Shown: in pieces, positions 35,329 to 44,057 of the stretch
How positions within the stretch are numbered: the first letter of the stretch is position 1
Layout: each line of letters opens with the position of its first letter
Assembly (NCBI GenBank): GCA_003240755.1
Contig: QFNF01000028.1
Span: 1 to 64,000, forward strand
Direction of reading: 5' to 3'
Length of the DNA: 64,000 bases
Source: Sphingomonas hengshuiensis
GTDB taxonomy: Bacteria; Pseudomonadota; Alphaproteobacteria; Sphingomonadales; Sphingomonadaceae
The notes under the pieces: generated by a model
The model's database searches: none
What the model was told of the DNA's origin: nothing
Seen by the model: the letters and a program-made list of their open reading frames with translations, nothing else
Translations under genes and position numbers: made by a program

Positions 35329-35933
35329 GCGGGGGGCGGCAGGGGGCAGCCCTTGCCGCCACCCTCCGCCCCCGGCTGCGCTGGTGCATAGGCTGGGTGG
35401 TCGGCGGAGCGGCGGGATTGTTCGTCGCCAACGTCGTGAGCGGCTGGGCAATGCTGCTTGTCGTGCCGTTGCTCGGATGTCTATGGCTGTGGCTAGCGGC
35501 CGACGGGATCGGGCAGGCGTGGCGTTGGCGATGTGCGGGCATGCCGGCGTTGCTGCTTGCGATGACGCCGATCTTGGCGGTGCCGTTCGCGGCGTTCGCT
35601 GCCAGCCAGGCGCTGTACTGGTCGCACGTCGCGCCATCCTGGTGGCTACTGCGATCGGAGCGGATGGCGTTCGATGCGGCGCTGACCGGCGGGCCGAACC
35701 CGGCGGGCATCGGCGGGATCGGCCGCGGCGGGCCGCGCACCGCGTTCCTGACCGTCAACGGCATGCTGGGCGCATGGGCGGGGATCGTCCATGACCCGAC
35801 CGACCGCATGGCGGCCGCGCGCGGCTGGAACGGACGGGTGATCCCGCCCGCCCTGCGCCGCATATTCCCCAACAGCGAGACCATCTGGTGCCAGCGACTC
35901 GACAGCCACTGGTTCCACTGTCAATTCGATTGA
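35325..35933 (+). CDS. Unrecognised membrane protein between infB and rbfA
   Basis: A 202-residue product starting at GTG 35325, overlapping the infB stop as GTGA, and ending three bases before rbfA. There is a basic N-terminus (about 20 residues), then hydrophobic segments at roughly 22-45, 46-60 and 68-95 (RWCIGWVVGGAAGLFVANVV, AMLLVVPLLGCLWLWLA, ALLLAMTPILAVPFAAFAAS), and a soluble C-terminal part of about 100 residues containing IPPALRRIFPNSETIWCQRL and DSHWFHCQFD. No family is recognised. Its place in an otherwise conserved ribosome operon is the only hint of function. Confidence 0.75.
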   Translation: MSGGRQGAALAATLRPRLRWCIGWVVGGAAGLFVANVVSGWAMLLVVPLLGCLWLWLAADGIGQAWRWRCAGMPALLLAMTPILAVPFAAFAASQALYWSHVAPSWWLLRSERMAFDAALTGGPNPAGIGGIGRGGPRTAFLTVNGMLGAWAGIVHDPTDRMAAARGWNGRVIPPALRRIFPNSETIWCQRLDSHWFHCQFD

Positions 35934-35936
35934 GCC

Positions 35937-36350
35937 ATGTTAGACACCACCCCCGAAACCCGCTCCGTCCGCCTGCTGCGCGTCGGCGAACAGGTCCGCC
36001 ACATCCTGTCGGACATCCTCGCGCGCGGCGACGTGCATGACGACGTGCTGGAACAGCATCTCGTCTCCGTCACCGAAGTCCGCATGTCGCCCGACCTGCG
36101 CCACGCGACGGTGTTCGTGAAGCCGTTCCTCGGCAAGGACGAGCCGGTCGTATTGAAGGCGTTGCGCACCAACACCGCCTATCTCCAGTCGGAGGTGGCG
36201 CGGCGGGTGAACCTGAAATATGCCGCGAAACTGAAATTCCTGATCGACGAGAGCTTCGACGAAGGCACCCGCATCGACCAGTTGTTGCGTGATCCCAAGG
36301 TCGCCCGCGACCTCGCGCCGGACGATGGCGAGGGTGGGGCCGAGGGCTGA
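35937..36350 (+). CDS. rbfA: Ribosome-binding factor A
   Basis: RbfA binds the 30S subunit during late 16S rRNA maturation, notably in the cold. The 137-residue protein has the KH-type fold with [36 protein letters not shown] and a C-terminal [20 protein letters not shown]. An acidic tail (DDGEGGAEG) follows. The tdk start codon GTG immediately follows its stop. The infB-X-rbfA-tdk-truB layout differs from the common infB-rbfA-truB by two insertions. Confidence 0.95.
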   Translation: MLDTTPETRSVRLLRVGEQVRHILSDILARGDVHDDVLEQHLVSVTEVRMSPDLRHATVFVKPFLGKDEPVVLKALRTNTAYLQSEVARRVNLKYAAKLKFLIDESFDEGTRIDQLLRDPKVARDLAPDDGEGGAEG

Positions 36351-36929
36351 GTGGCAAAGCTCTATTTCTATTATGCGTCGATGAATGCCGGCAAATCGAC
36401 GACGTTGCTCCAGGCCGATTTCAACTATCGCGAGCGCGGGCTGACGACGATGCTGTTCACCGCCGCGATCGACACGCGCGAGGGCGCGGGGACGATCGGT
36501 TCGCGCATCGGCCTGTCGGCGCCGGCGGCTCCGTTCGATGCCGACACCGACCTGCTCGAAAGCGTGGGCGCACAGCATCGCCAGCACGCGGTCGGCTGCG
36601 TGCTGGTCGACGAGGCGCAGTTCCTGTCGGCGGCGCAGGTCGATCAACTGGCGCAGGTCGCGGACGACCTGGGTGTTCCCGTCCTCGCCTATGGCCTGCG
36701 CACCGATTTCCGGGGCGAATTGTTCCCCGGCTCCGCGCGGCTGCTGGCGATCGCGGACGCGCTGATCGAGCTGAAATCGGTCTGCACCTGCGGGCGCAAG
36801 GCGACGATGAACCTGCGGGTGGATCCGCAGGGCCGCGCGGTCCGCGACGGGCAGCAGACCGAGATCGGCGGCAACGACCGCTATGTCGCGCTGTGCCGCC
36901 GCCATTTTTGCGATGCGATGGGGCAGTGA
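36351..36929 (+). CDS. tdk: Thymidine kinase (type II, TK1-like)
   Basis: Phosphorylates thymidine to dTMP for nucleotide salvage. The 192-residue protein has the P-loop [20 protein letters not shown], the DEAQF Walker-B-like motif ([20 protein letters not shown]), [19 protein letters not shown] and a zinc-binding C-terminal lasso with CTCG and CRRHF. The GTG start follows rbfA directly. Finding tdk between rbfA and truB is an uncommon place. It is translated with its neighbours, since the truB ATG overlaps its stop codon. Confidence 0.95.
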   Translation: MAKLYFYYASMNAGKSTTLLQADFNYRERGLTTMLFTAAIDTREGAGTIGSRIGLSAPAAPFDADTDLLESVGAQHRQHAVGCVLVDEAQFLSAAQVDQLAQVADDLGVPVLAYGLRTDFRGELFPGSARLLAIADALIELKSVCTCGRKATMNLRVDPQGRAVRDGQQTEIGGNDRYVALCRRHFCDAMGQ

Positions 36930-37822
36930 TGCACGGCTGGATCATCATCGACAAGCCGCTCGGCCCCGGCTCGACACAGATCGTCTCGGCGGTGAAACGC
37001 GCGCTGCGCGAGGGGGACTATGGCAGGCACAAGGTCGGTCATGGCGGTACGCTCGACCCGCTGGCGACCGGCGTGCTCCCCGTTGCGATCGGCGAGGCGA
37101 CGAAGCTTGCCGGGCGGATGCTCGACGCATCGAAACGCTATGACTTCACGATCCGGTTCGGGGCGCAGACCGATACGCTGGACCTTGAGGGCAAGGTGAT
37201 TGCCGAATCGCCGGTGCGACCGACATTGCCGGCACTCGAGGCGGTGCTGGCGCGGTTTACCGGGCCGATCGAGCAGGTGCCGCCCGCCTATTCGGCGCTG
37301 AAGGTCGATGGCGAACGGGCCTATGATATCGCGCGCAAGGGGGGGGACGTCGTCCTCGCGACTCGCAAGGTGACGGTATTTTCCCTGCAACTCCTTTCCG
37401 CGAGCGGGGGGGAGCTGGACGAAATCACCCTTTCCGCGTTCGTTTCCAAGGGCACCTATATCCGGTCGCTCGCCCGCGACATCGCGCTCGCGCTGGGCAC
37501 GGTCGGCCATGTGACGATGCTGCGCCGGACGAAAGCGGGGCCGTTCACCCTCGAACCGGCCATTTCGCTGGACAAACTGGCGGAATTGGGTAAGGGCCAC
37601 GCGCTTGAAGAAACGCTCCTGCCACTGGGGGCGGGGCTGGACGACATCCCGGCTCTGTCCCTGAACGCCGATCAGGCAGGGCGGCTCCGCAAGGGGCTTC
37701 GACTGATCGGTCTTGCAGCGGACGATGGTCTGGGCTTTGCGACACTGGACGATGTGCCGGTGGCGCTGGTCGAGACCGGGGGCGGGGAAACCCGCGTCGT
37801 CCGCGGCTTCAACCTCGAATAG
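36929..37822 (+). CDS. truB: tRNA pseudouridine(55) synthase
   Basis: TruB makes pseudouridine 55 in the T-loop of tRNAs. The 297-residue product has [20 protein letters not shown], the catalytic motif [20 protein letters not shown] (the Asp nucleophile), [20 protein letters not shown] and a C-terminal PUA-like part ([20 protein letters not shown]). ATG 36929 overlaps the tdk TGA as TGATG. Another start two codons upstream is GTG 36926. It is followed by rpsO after 11 bases. Confidence 0.95.
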   Translation: MHGWIIIDKPLGPGSTQIVSAVKRALREGDYGRHKVGHGGTLDPLATGVLPVAIGEATKLAGRMLDASKRYDFTIRFGAQTDTLDLEGKVIAESPVRPTLPALEAVLARFTGPIEQVPPAYSALKVDGERAYDIARKGGDVVLATRKVTVFSLQLLSASGGELDEITLSAFVSKGTYIRSLARDIALALGTVGHVTMLRRTKAGPFTLEPAISLDKLAELGKGHALEETLLPLGAGLDDIPALSLNADQAGRLRKGLRLIGLAADDGLGFATLDDVPVALVETGGGETRVVRGFNLE

Positions 37823-37833
37823 AAAGGACGACG

Positions 37834-38103
37834 ATGTCGATCACTCCCGAAAACCGCCAGGCACTGATCCAGGAACATGCCCGCGCCGAAGGCGACACCG
37901 GCAGCCCCGAAGTGCAGGTCGCGATCCTGACCACCCGCATCCAGAACCTGACCGAGCATTTCAAGACCCATGCGAAGGACAATCATTCGCGTCGCGGTCT
38001 GCTGATGCTGGTCAACAAGCGGCGTTCGCTGCTCGACTATCTGAAGAAGAAGGACGCGGAGCGTTATACGACGCTGATCGCGAAGCTCGGCCTCCGGAAG
38101 TAA
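37834..38103 (+). CDS. rpsO: 30S ribosomal protein S15
   Basis: An 89-residue primary 16S rRNA-binding protein, also involved in a subunit bridge. It has the standard opening [20 protein letters not shown], then [40 protein letters not shown] and the C-terminal [16 protein letters not shown] is a good ribosome binding site. S15 can repress its own translation in other bacteria through a leader. I see no distinct leader, since truB ends 11 bases before. A strong terminator follows. Confidence 0.97.
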   Translation: MSITPENRQALIQEHARAEGDTGSPEVQVAILTTRIQNLTEHFKTHAKDNHSRRGLLMLVNKRRSLLDYLKKKDAERYTTLIAKLGLRK

Positions 38104-38109
38104 CGAGGA

Positions 38110-38137
38110 AAGGGCGGTCCGACGGGCCGCCCTTTTT
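38110..38137 (+). terminator. Intrinsic terminator after rpsO
   Basis: AAGGGCGGTCC (38110-38120) pairs with GGGCCGCCCTT (38124-38134) around a three-base loop, followed by TTTTT at 38133-38137. It is the strongest hairpin-plus-T-run in the window. It would end or attenuate the nusA-rpsO transcript before pnp. Confidence 0.85.
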
Positions 38138-38141
38138 CCAT

Positions 38142-38287
38142 GTGGGGCGGCACGCTCCGCCCACGAAATTCCCCGGAAAACGGGGTATGGGCTTTGCGAC
38201 CGGATATCCGGCCAAGCCGTCCCGCCGCAATCCGGCGACGCGGGACACCGGGCCGAAACGGCCTGACCAAGGGGTGGATTTCCACCC
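38142..38287 (+). promoter_or_regulatory. pnp 5' leader with six tandem hairpins
   Basis: In the 229 bases between rpsO and pnp there are consecutive perfect or near-perfect stems: GTGGGGCGG/CCGCCCAC (38142-38164), CCCCG/CGGGG with a GAAAA loop (38171-38185), CCGGATATCCGG (38200-38211), GTCCCGC/GCGGGAC (38219-38246), GGCCG/CGGCC (38251-38263) and GGGTGGA/TCCACCC (38272-38287). PNPase controls its own mRNA through an RNase III-cut leader stem in E. coli. This array could play that role here, by inference. Confidence 0.55.
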
Positions 38288-38332
38288 AAGCTGCCCCGGC
38301 GCGCATCCGGCCGCCGGCGTAAAGGAAACGAC

Positions 38333-40669
38333 ATGTTCGATATCAAGAAAAGCACCATGGACCTGGGCGGCAAGACGCTGACCCTCGAAACGGGCCGTGT
38401 CGCCCGCCAGGCCGACGGCGCGGTCATCGCGACGTTGGGTGAAACCGTGGTGCTGTGCGCTGTCACCGCCGCGCGCTCGGTCAAGGAAGGGCAGGACTTC
38501 TTTCCGCTGACCGTCCATTATCAGGAAAAATACTCGGCCGCGGGCCGCATCCCGGGCGGCTTCTTCAAGCGCGAACGCGGCGCCACCGAAAAGGAAACGC
38601 TGGTCAGTCGCCTGATCGACCGCCCGATCCGCCCGCTGTTCCCCGAAGGCTTCTACAACGAGATCAACGTCATCGCCCAGGTGCTGAGCTATGACGGCGA
38701 GAACGAGCCGGATATCGTCGCGATGATCGCGGCGTCGGCCGCGCTGACCATTTCGGGCGTGCCGTTCATGGGCCCGATCGGCGCGGCGCGCGTCGGCTAT
38801 GTCGATGGCGAATACGTCCTCAACCCGACGCTGGACCAGGTGAAGGAAGGCGATCTCGACCTGGTCGTCGCCGCCACCGGCGATGCGGTGATGATGGTCG
38901 AATCCGAAGCCAAGGAGCTGTCGGAAGAGGTCATGCTGGGCGCCGTCGTGTTCGCGCATGACGCATCGAAGAAGATCGTCGACTGCATCATCGACCTCGC
39001 CGAACAGGCCGCGAAGGACCCGTGGGAGCTCGCCCCGGTCGCCGACCAGTCGGCCGCCAAGAAGAAGCTCAAGTCGCTGATCGGCAAGGACCTGACCGCC
39101 GCCTACAAGCTGACCGACAAGCAGGCGCGCCAGAACGCGATCAACGATGCGCGGACCAAGGCGCGTGAAGCGTTCGCCGACCTGAAGGAAAGCGATCCGG
39201 CGCAGTATCTCGGCACGCTCAAGCTCGTGAAGAAGCTGGAAGCCGAGATCGTCCGCACCGCCATCCTGAAGGACGGCCGCCGCATCGACGGTCGCGACAC
39301 CAAGACGGTGCGCCCGATCGAGGCGATGGTCCATTTCCTGCCGCGCGCGCACGGTTCGGCGCTGTTCACCCGCGGCGAGACGCAGGCGATCTGCACCACG
39401 ACGCTCGGCACCAAGGACGCCGAGCAGATGATCGACGGGCTGAACGGCCTGCACTATGAACGCTTCATGCTGCACTACAACTTCCCGCCCTATTCGGTCG
39501 GTGAAGTCGGCCGCTTCGGTGCGCCGGGCCGCCGCGAAGTCGGTCACGGCAAGCTGGCGTGGCGCGCGCTGAACCCGGTGCTGCCGTCGAAGGACGAGTT
39601 TCCCTACACGATCCGCGTCTTGTCGGACATCACCGAGTCGAACGGCTCGTCGTCGATGGCGACCGTCTGCGGCGGTTCGCTGTCGATGATGGACGCGGGC
39701 GTGCCGCTCAAGCGTCCGGTGTCGGGCATCGCCATGGGCCTGATCCTCGAGGGCAAGGACTATGCGGTCATCAGCGACATCCTTGGCGACGAGGATCACC
39801 TCGGCGACATGGATTTCAAGGTGGCCGGGACCAGCGCGGGCATCACCTCGCTCCAGATGGACATCAAGATCGCCGGCATCACCGAGGAGATCATGAAGGT
39901 CGCGCTGGCACAGGCGAATGAAGGTCGCGCGCACATTCTGGGCGAGATGGCCAAGGCGCTGGGCGAGACCCGCACCGAGCTGTCGGCACATGCCCCGCGC
40001 ATCGAGACCTTCAGCATCGACAAGTCGAAGATCCGCGAAGTCATCGGCACCGGTGGCAAGGTGATCCGCGAGATCGTCGCCACCACCGGCGCGAAGGTCG
40101 ACATCGACGACGAGGGCGTCATCAAGGTGTCGTCGTCCGATCCCGCGCAGATCGAAGCCGCCGTCAACTGGATCAAGGGGCTGGTCGAAGAGGCCGAGGT
40201 CGGCAAGATCTACAACGGCAAGGTCGTCAACCTCGTCGATTTCGGCGCGTTCGTGAACTTCATGGGCGGCAAGGACGGCCTCGTCCACGTCAGCGAAATC
40301 CGCAACGAGCGGGTCGAGAAGGTCGCCGACGTCCTGTCCGAAGGACAGGAAGTGAAGGTCAAGGTCCTCGAGGTCGATCCGCGCGGCAAGGTTCGCCTGT
40401 CGATGCGCGTCGTCGATCAGGAAACCGGCGCCGAGCTGGAGGATACCCGTCCGGCGCGCGAACCGCGCGAGGGCGGCGACCGTGGCCCGCGTGGTCCCCG
40501 CCGTGACGGTGGCGATCGCGGTCCGCGCGGCGAAGGCGGCGATCGTGGTCCCCGTCGCGACGGCGGCGACCGCGGCCCGCGCCGCGACCGTGGCGACCGT
40601 CCGCGTCGCGAGGAGGCGAAGGAAGACGGCGGCAACGCCGGTCTGCCGTCGTTCATCACCGACAACTGA
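38333..40669 (+). CDS. pnp: Polyribonucleotide nucleotidyltransferase (PNPase)
   Basis: A 3'-5' phosphorolytic exoribonuclease, usually in a trimer and with RNase E in the degradosome. The 778-residue protein has two RNase PH domains (N-terminal [20 protein letters not shown]; second with FNNHLAPFS-type core [20 protein letters not shown]), a KH domain ([20 protein letters not shown]), and an S1 domain ([20 protein letters not shown]). The C-terminus from about residue 712 is an Arg/Gly/Asp repeat ([13 protein letters not shown]) that may add RNA binding. The ATG at 38333 has AAAGGA. A terminator follows. Confidence 0.96.
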   Translation: MFDIKKSTMDLGGKTLTLETGRVARQADGAVIATLGETVVLCAVTAARSVKEGQDFFPLTVHYQEKYSAAGRIPGGFFKRERGATEKETLVSRLIDRPIRPLFPEGFYNEINVIAQVLSYDGENEPDIVAMIAASAALTISGVPFMGPIGAARVGYVDGEYVLNPTLDQVKEGDLDLVVAATGDAVMMVESEAKELSEEVMLGAVVFAHDASKKIVDCIIDLAEQAAKDPWELAPVADQSAAKKKLKSLIGKDLTAAYKLTDKQARQNAINDARTKAREAFADLKESDPAQYLGTLKLVKKLEAEIVRTAILKDGRRIDGRDTKTVRPIEAMVHFLPRAHGSALFTRGETQAICTTTLGTKDAEQMIDGLNGLHYERFMLHYNFPPYSVGEVGRFGAPGRREVGHGKLAWRALNPVLPSKDEFPYTIRVLSDITESNGSSSMATVCGGSLSMMDAGVPLKRPVSGIAMGLILEGKDYAVISDILGDEDHLGDMDFKVAGTSAGITSLQMDIKIAGITEEIMKVALAQANEGRAHILGEMAKALGETRTELSAHAPRIETFSIDKSKIREVIGTGGKVIREIVATTGAKVDIDDEGVIKVSSSDPAQIEAAVNWIKGLVEEAEVGKIYNGKVVNLVDFGAFVNFMGGKDGLVHVSEIRNERVEKVADVLSEGQEVKVKVLEVDPRGKVRLSMRVVDQETGAELEDTRPAREPREGGDRGPRGPRRDGGDRGPRGEGGDRGPRRDGGDRGPRRDRGDRPRREEAKEDGGNAGLPSFITDN

Positions 40670-40691
40670 TCGGTCCGCTGCGGCGGCAGGA

Positions 40692-40723
40692 AAGGGGGTT
40701 CGCGGCGACGCGGGCCCCTTTTT
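40692..40723 (+). terminator. Intrinsic terminator after pnp
   Basis: AAGGGG (40692-40697) pairs with CCCCTT (40715-40720), with inner CGCG/CGCG around GCGA, followed by TTTTT at 40719-40723. Placed 23 bases after the pnp stop, it faces the convergent molybdoenzyme gene. Confidence 0.8.
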
Positions 40724-40772
40724 CGTTGCGGGATCGATACGCCGGCCGTCCGCCGGCGTCCGTCCCGGTCAG

Positions 40773-41525
40773 TCAGATCCCGGCATACCAGTCATAGCCG
40801 GCGACATCCTCCCAGAAGCCTCCCCCGCCCCCGGCGACGCCGCCCAGCGATGCCACTGCCTCGATCCGCTCGACATATTTGGCATGCTTGTATCCGAGTT
40901 GCCGCTCGACCCGCAGGCGCAGCGGCGCCCCGTTGGGCACCCCCAGCAACCGGTCGTTCAGCGCCCATGCCAGGATCGTCTGCGGATGGAACGCGTCGAC
41001 CAGATCGATCGATTCGTAATAAGGCCGCCCGCCGATCGCATCGGCACAGTGGAACACCAGATAGCGCGCGTCGGCACGCAGGCCCGCCAGTTCCAGCAAC
41101 CGCGACAGCCGCGGCCCGGTCCATTTGCCGATCGCGCTCCATCCCTCGACGCAATCATGCCGCGTGATCTGCTGGCGCGACGGCATCGACCGGATCTGGT
41201 CGAGCCTGAGCGACAGCGGCCGCGCCACCAGCCCGTCGATCGCCACCCGCCAGTCGGCGAAGCGGTTCGCGACATGGGCGTTGTAATCGGCCGTGTCCGG
41301 ATTGCTGGTCCCGTTGGCGCGAAAGATCGGCGACCGCTGCTCGGGCCGATATTCCACCGCCAGCGCATCGCGCGCGGTGATCGTGCGCTGCAGCGTCCGG
41401 TGCGCATCCTCCGCCCCGCCCAGCAGGGTCCGCGCCGCAGGCAACTGCGCCACCCGGTCGCATGCCGCGACCAGCCCGCCGGCCCCCACGACCAGCGCCG
41501 AACGGCGGGAGATCAGCCGGCTCAT
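40773..41525 (-). CDS. Molybdopterin-dependent oxidoreductase, sulfite-oxidase fold, exported
   Basis: A 250-residue protein with MSRLISRRSALVVGAGGLVA, a twin-arginine signal (SRRSA) with a possible lipobox VAAC. The sulfite-oxidase-family Mo domain shows the cofactor Cys in QITRHDCVEGWSAIGKWTGP, then HCADAIGGRPYYESIDLVDA and a C-terminal KYVERIEAVASLGG. The dimerisation domain of true sulfite oxidases is absent. Folded export by Tat is expected, with activity in the periplasm. The start overlaps the stop of the cytochrome b561-type gene by four bases, suggesting an electron-transfer pair. Substrate unknown; MsrP-like repair or sulfite oxidation are options. Confidence 0.82.
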   Translation of the reverse strand: MSRLISRRSALVVGAGGLVAACDRVAQLPAARTLLGGAEDAHRTLQRTITARDALAVEYRPEQRSPIFRANGTSNPDTADYNAHVANRFADWRVAIDGLVARPLSLRLDQIRSMPSRQQITRHDCVEGWSAIGKWTGPRLSRLLELAGLRADARYLVFHCADAIGGRPYYESIDLVDAFHPQTILAWALNDRLLGVPNGAPLRLRVERQLGYKHAKYVERIEAVASLGGVAGGGGGFWEDVAGYDWYAGI

Positions 41526-42214
41526 TCGGGCACCCGCCAGCGCCCGGTAATCATCGATCGTACCTCGTTCAGCGCGCCGGCAAGGATCACCAGCACCAGA
41601 TGGACGATGACGAACAGGGTGATCCCGCTGGCGGCAAGGAAGTGGATCGACCGTGCCGACTGCCGCCCGCCCAGCAGGTCCAATGCCCATGGAAACGCCG
41701 CGTTCAGCCCCGGCGACATCGCGATGCCGGTAGCGATGGCCAGCGGCAGCAGCCCGAAGATCACCAGCACGTAGCTCAATTTCTGCAGCACGTTGTAATC
41801 GCCCGGTGCCGCGGGATCGTGAAACCGGAACGCGAGATGCGCGCGGATATCGGCCATCAGGTGCCGCCACGACAATTCGCCGCGTCGCAGCGCCAGATCG
41901 CGCCGGAAATGCCGGTTAAGCAGGCTGGCGACCATATAGGCCAGCAATCCGAACCCCAGCACCAGCGCGAACGACAGGTGCCAGTTGCGCGCCAGCGCGA
42001 GGTTGTAGGTCTGCGGGATCGTCACCCAGCCCGGAAACCGGTCGAACGTGATCCATGCCCGGTCGAAATTCGCGCCATAGCGTCCCCAGTATAACCGGGG
42101 ATGCGCGTTCAGGATCATCAGGCCGCTGCCGATCAGGATGACGACCGCGACCGCATTGACCCAGTGCCACAGCCGGGTGGCGAGGGCGTGGCGGTGGATC
42201 GATCGCGTCGTCAT
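41522..42214 (-). CDS. Cytochrome b561/Ni-Fe hydrogenase b-type family membrane protein
   Basis: A 230-residue di-haem membrane protein with about four helices: WHWVNAVAVVILIGSGLMIL (first His pair region), NWHLSFALVLGFGLLAYMVA, LSYVLVIFGLLPLAIATGIA and SIHFLAASGITLFVIVHLVLV. The His residues in RLWHWVN, ARNWHLSF, RSIHFLA and IVHLVL fit bis-His haem ligands of the b561 family. It lies upstream of and overlaps the molybdoenzyme gene, so it probably passes electrons between it and the quinone pool. Direction of flow is not known. Confidence 0.87.
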   Translation of the reverse strand: MTTRSIHRHALATRLWHWVNAVAVVILIGSGLMILNAHPRLYWGRYGANFDRAWITFDRFPGWVTIPQTYNLALARNWHLSFALVLGFGLLAYMVASLLNRHFRRDLALRRGELSWRHLMADIRAHLAFRFHDPAAPGDYNVLQKLSYVLVIFGLLPLAIATGIAMSPGLNAAFPWALDLLGGRQSARSIHFLAASGITLFVIVHLVLVILAGALNEVRSMITGRWRVPE

Positions 42215-42291
42215 CGCGCAACCCTACGATCCGGCGGGGCCGTTGCGAAGGGGCGTTGCACCCCCGGTCCATATCGTGCGTTGGGCTGTCC

Positions 42292-42903
42292 ATGACCGGT
42301 TTCCATTCCTACGCCCCTGCCGACGGCCATCGCCTTGCGCACGATCCGTTCAACGCCATCGTCGCGCCGCGGCCGATCGGCTGGATCGCCAGCCTGTCGG
42401 CGGAGGGAAAACGCAACCTCGCGCCGTACAGCTTCTTCAACGCGTTCAACTATCGCCCGCCGATCGTCGGCTTTGCCTCGACCGGTGCCAAGGATACGCT
42501 CGCCAATGTCCGTGCGACCGGCGAGTTCGTCTGGAACCTCGCGACCCGGCCGCAGGCGGAGGCGATGAACGCCACCTCGGCGATGACCGACGCCGACGAA
42601 TTCGCGCTCGCGGGTATCGACACGCTGCCATCGACGCTGGTCGCACCGCCGCGCGTGGCGGGCTCGCCGGTCCAGTTCGAATGCCGCATGACGCAGATCG
42701 TCCGCCTGACCGACCAGCACGGCGGCGACATCGATACCTGGCTGGTGCTGGGGGAGGTGGTGCAGGTCCATATCGACCCGGCATTGCTGGAGGACGGCGT
42801 CTATCGCACCGAACGCGCCCGCCCGATCCTGCGCGGCGGTGGGGCCGGGGACTATTTCGAACTGGGCGAACGCTTCGACATGCGCCGGCCGGGTCAGCGA
42901 TAG
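42292..42903 (+). CDS. Flavin reductase family protein (FMN-binding split barrel)
   Basis: A 203-residue cytoplasmic protein. FNAIVAPRPIGWIASLSAEG at the N-terminus, NLAPYSFFNAFNYRPPIVGF and LANVRATGEFVWNLATRPQ are hallmarks of the flavin reductase-like (DIM6/NTAB) family, which bind FMN and reduce it with NAD(P)H or serve as partner of a monooxygenase. The specific reaction is open. The ATG at 42292 gives MTGFHSYAP, while an upstream start at 42256 adds a poorly conserved piece. It is divergent from the b561 gene and converges on the TauE gene with a ten-base overlap at the 3' ends. Confidence 0.87.
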   Translation: MTGFHSYAPADGHRLAHDPFNAIVAPRPIGWIASLSAEGKRNLAPYSFFNAFNYRPPIVGFASTGAKDTLANVRATGEFVWNLATRPQAEAMNATSAMTDADEFALAGIDTLPSTLVAPPRVAGSPVQFECRMTQIVRLTDQHGGDIDTWLVLGEVVQVHIDPALLEDGVYRTERARPILRGGGAGDYFELGERFDMRRPGQR

Positions 42904-43652
42904 GCCCGCACGAAGAATACCAGCGTCACGCTGAACGTCACCAGCAGCGTCCATGCCCGCACCTGTCCGGCCGTCAGCCGCACGCCGAGCTTCGCGCCCA
43001 GCCATCCGCCGATGATCGCACCCAGCAGCATCGGCAGGCACGCCGCCCATATCACCAGCCCGCCGGCGATGAACACGATCGCCGCCGCGCTGTTGGCGGT
43101 GGCGAGCATCAGCGTGCGCGGTGCCGCCATCGATTTGGGGTCGGCACCCGCCAGCAGGCCATAGGTCGCCGTCACCATCATCCCCACGCCGCCGCCGAAA
43201 TAACCGCCATAGATGCCGAGCAGCACCTGCGCGACGACCAGCGTCGCCGGTCCGATCGTCACCCGGTCGTGCAGCCATACCGCCGCCCGCCTGCCGAACG
43301 CGATGGCGAGGAACGCCACCAGCAACAGCCACGGCACGATCACGTCGAACAGGTCGCTGGGCGTCCACAGCAGCAACAGGCTGCCGGCGAGGCCCGAGAC
43401 GAAGGTGATGCCGGCCAGCAACCGGATCGGCAGACCGCCGAGCGGCCCCAGCCCGCGCCGGAACGCCCATGCACTGGCGATCGCACCCGGCTGCAGCGCG
43501 ACGTTCGACGTGGCGTTGGCGATCGATCCGGGCAGCCCCAGCGCGATCAGCGCGGGCATCGTCGCAAAGGTGCCGCCGCCGGCCAGCGCGTTCATCACGC
43601 CCCCGGCCAGACCGGCACCGGCAGCAAGCGCGAGGGAAGCGGGATCGAGCAT
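42894..43652 (-). CDS. TauE/SafE family membrane permease, copy 2
   Basis: A 252-residue protein with about eight helices and the TauE repeats NALAGGGTFATMPALIALGL and LGIYGGYFGGGVGMMVTATY. It is related in family but not close in sequence to the permease at 20.6 kb. Such proteins export sulfite or take up sulfonates. The start at 43652, MLDPASLALAAGAG, is the family-like N-terminus. It ends inside the stop-proximal part of the convergent flavin reductase gene. Substrate unknown. Confidence 0.9.
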   Translation of the reverse strand: MLDPASLALAAGAGLAGGVMNALAGGGTFATMPALIALGLPGSIANATSNVALQPGAIASAWAFRRGLGPLGGLPIRLLAGITFVSGLAGSLLLLWTPSDLFDVIVPWLLLVAFLAIAFGRRAAVWLHDRVTIGPATLVVAQVLLGIYGGYFGGGVGMMVTATYGLLAGADPKSMAAPRTLMLATANSAAAIVFIAGGLVIWAACLPMLLGAIIGGWLGAKLGVRLTAGQVRAWTLLVTFSVTLVFFVRAYR

Positions 43653-44057
43653 GGTGGCGCTAGACACCATCGGATGGGTGCTGTCGAGGGCCGGTAAAGG
43701 TGCGGCCCGGACGCGGCAAGCTCGACCCGTAGCCCGTGACGAAACGATATCGAGGATCTGATGCCGCATTTCCGCGCGAACCGGTCCGAAAGCCGGTCGG
43801 CGTGCAGCATGATGTCGGAAAGCCTGGCCGACTGCGCCATCGCCGTGTCGAGCGCGGGGCGCGGCGCGTCGTCGCCGGGGCGGGCGTCGGCGAGCGTGCC
43901 GAACGATTGCCGACCGCGTGCGCGGGAACCCATGCCGCAACTTGCCGCGACCCGGCGGCGTGCGATATGCGGGACGTTGCCTGCCGCCGGTTCGGTATGG
44001 TGGCCCGCTGCGTCCAGGCCTCTGGTCCCGCGACGCTTTCCCGCTATAGGCTGACGC
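43653..44057. other. About 400 bases with no supported gene
   Basis: Between the TauE gene and TerC. On the minus strand there is an open frame from an ATG at 43933 through MAQSARLSDIMLHADRLSDR into the TauE start, and a 97-codon frame on the plus strand (43761-44054). Neither has a ribosome binding site or a recognisable family, and both overlap each other. CTATAGG at 44043-44050 sits just before the TerC start and may be its -10. Confidence 0.4.

Noticed and set aside
32380..35637. 1085-codon minus-strand frame opposite infB
   Set aside because: Same reason: the sense strand encodes IF-2 with GHVDHGK and the other G motifs; the antisense product is Arg/Gly-rich without a family.
38141..38332. 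Known riboswitch in the pnp leader
   Set aside because: No conserved core of a riboswitch class is recognised; only simple hairpins are visible.
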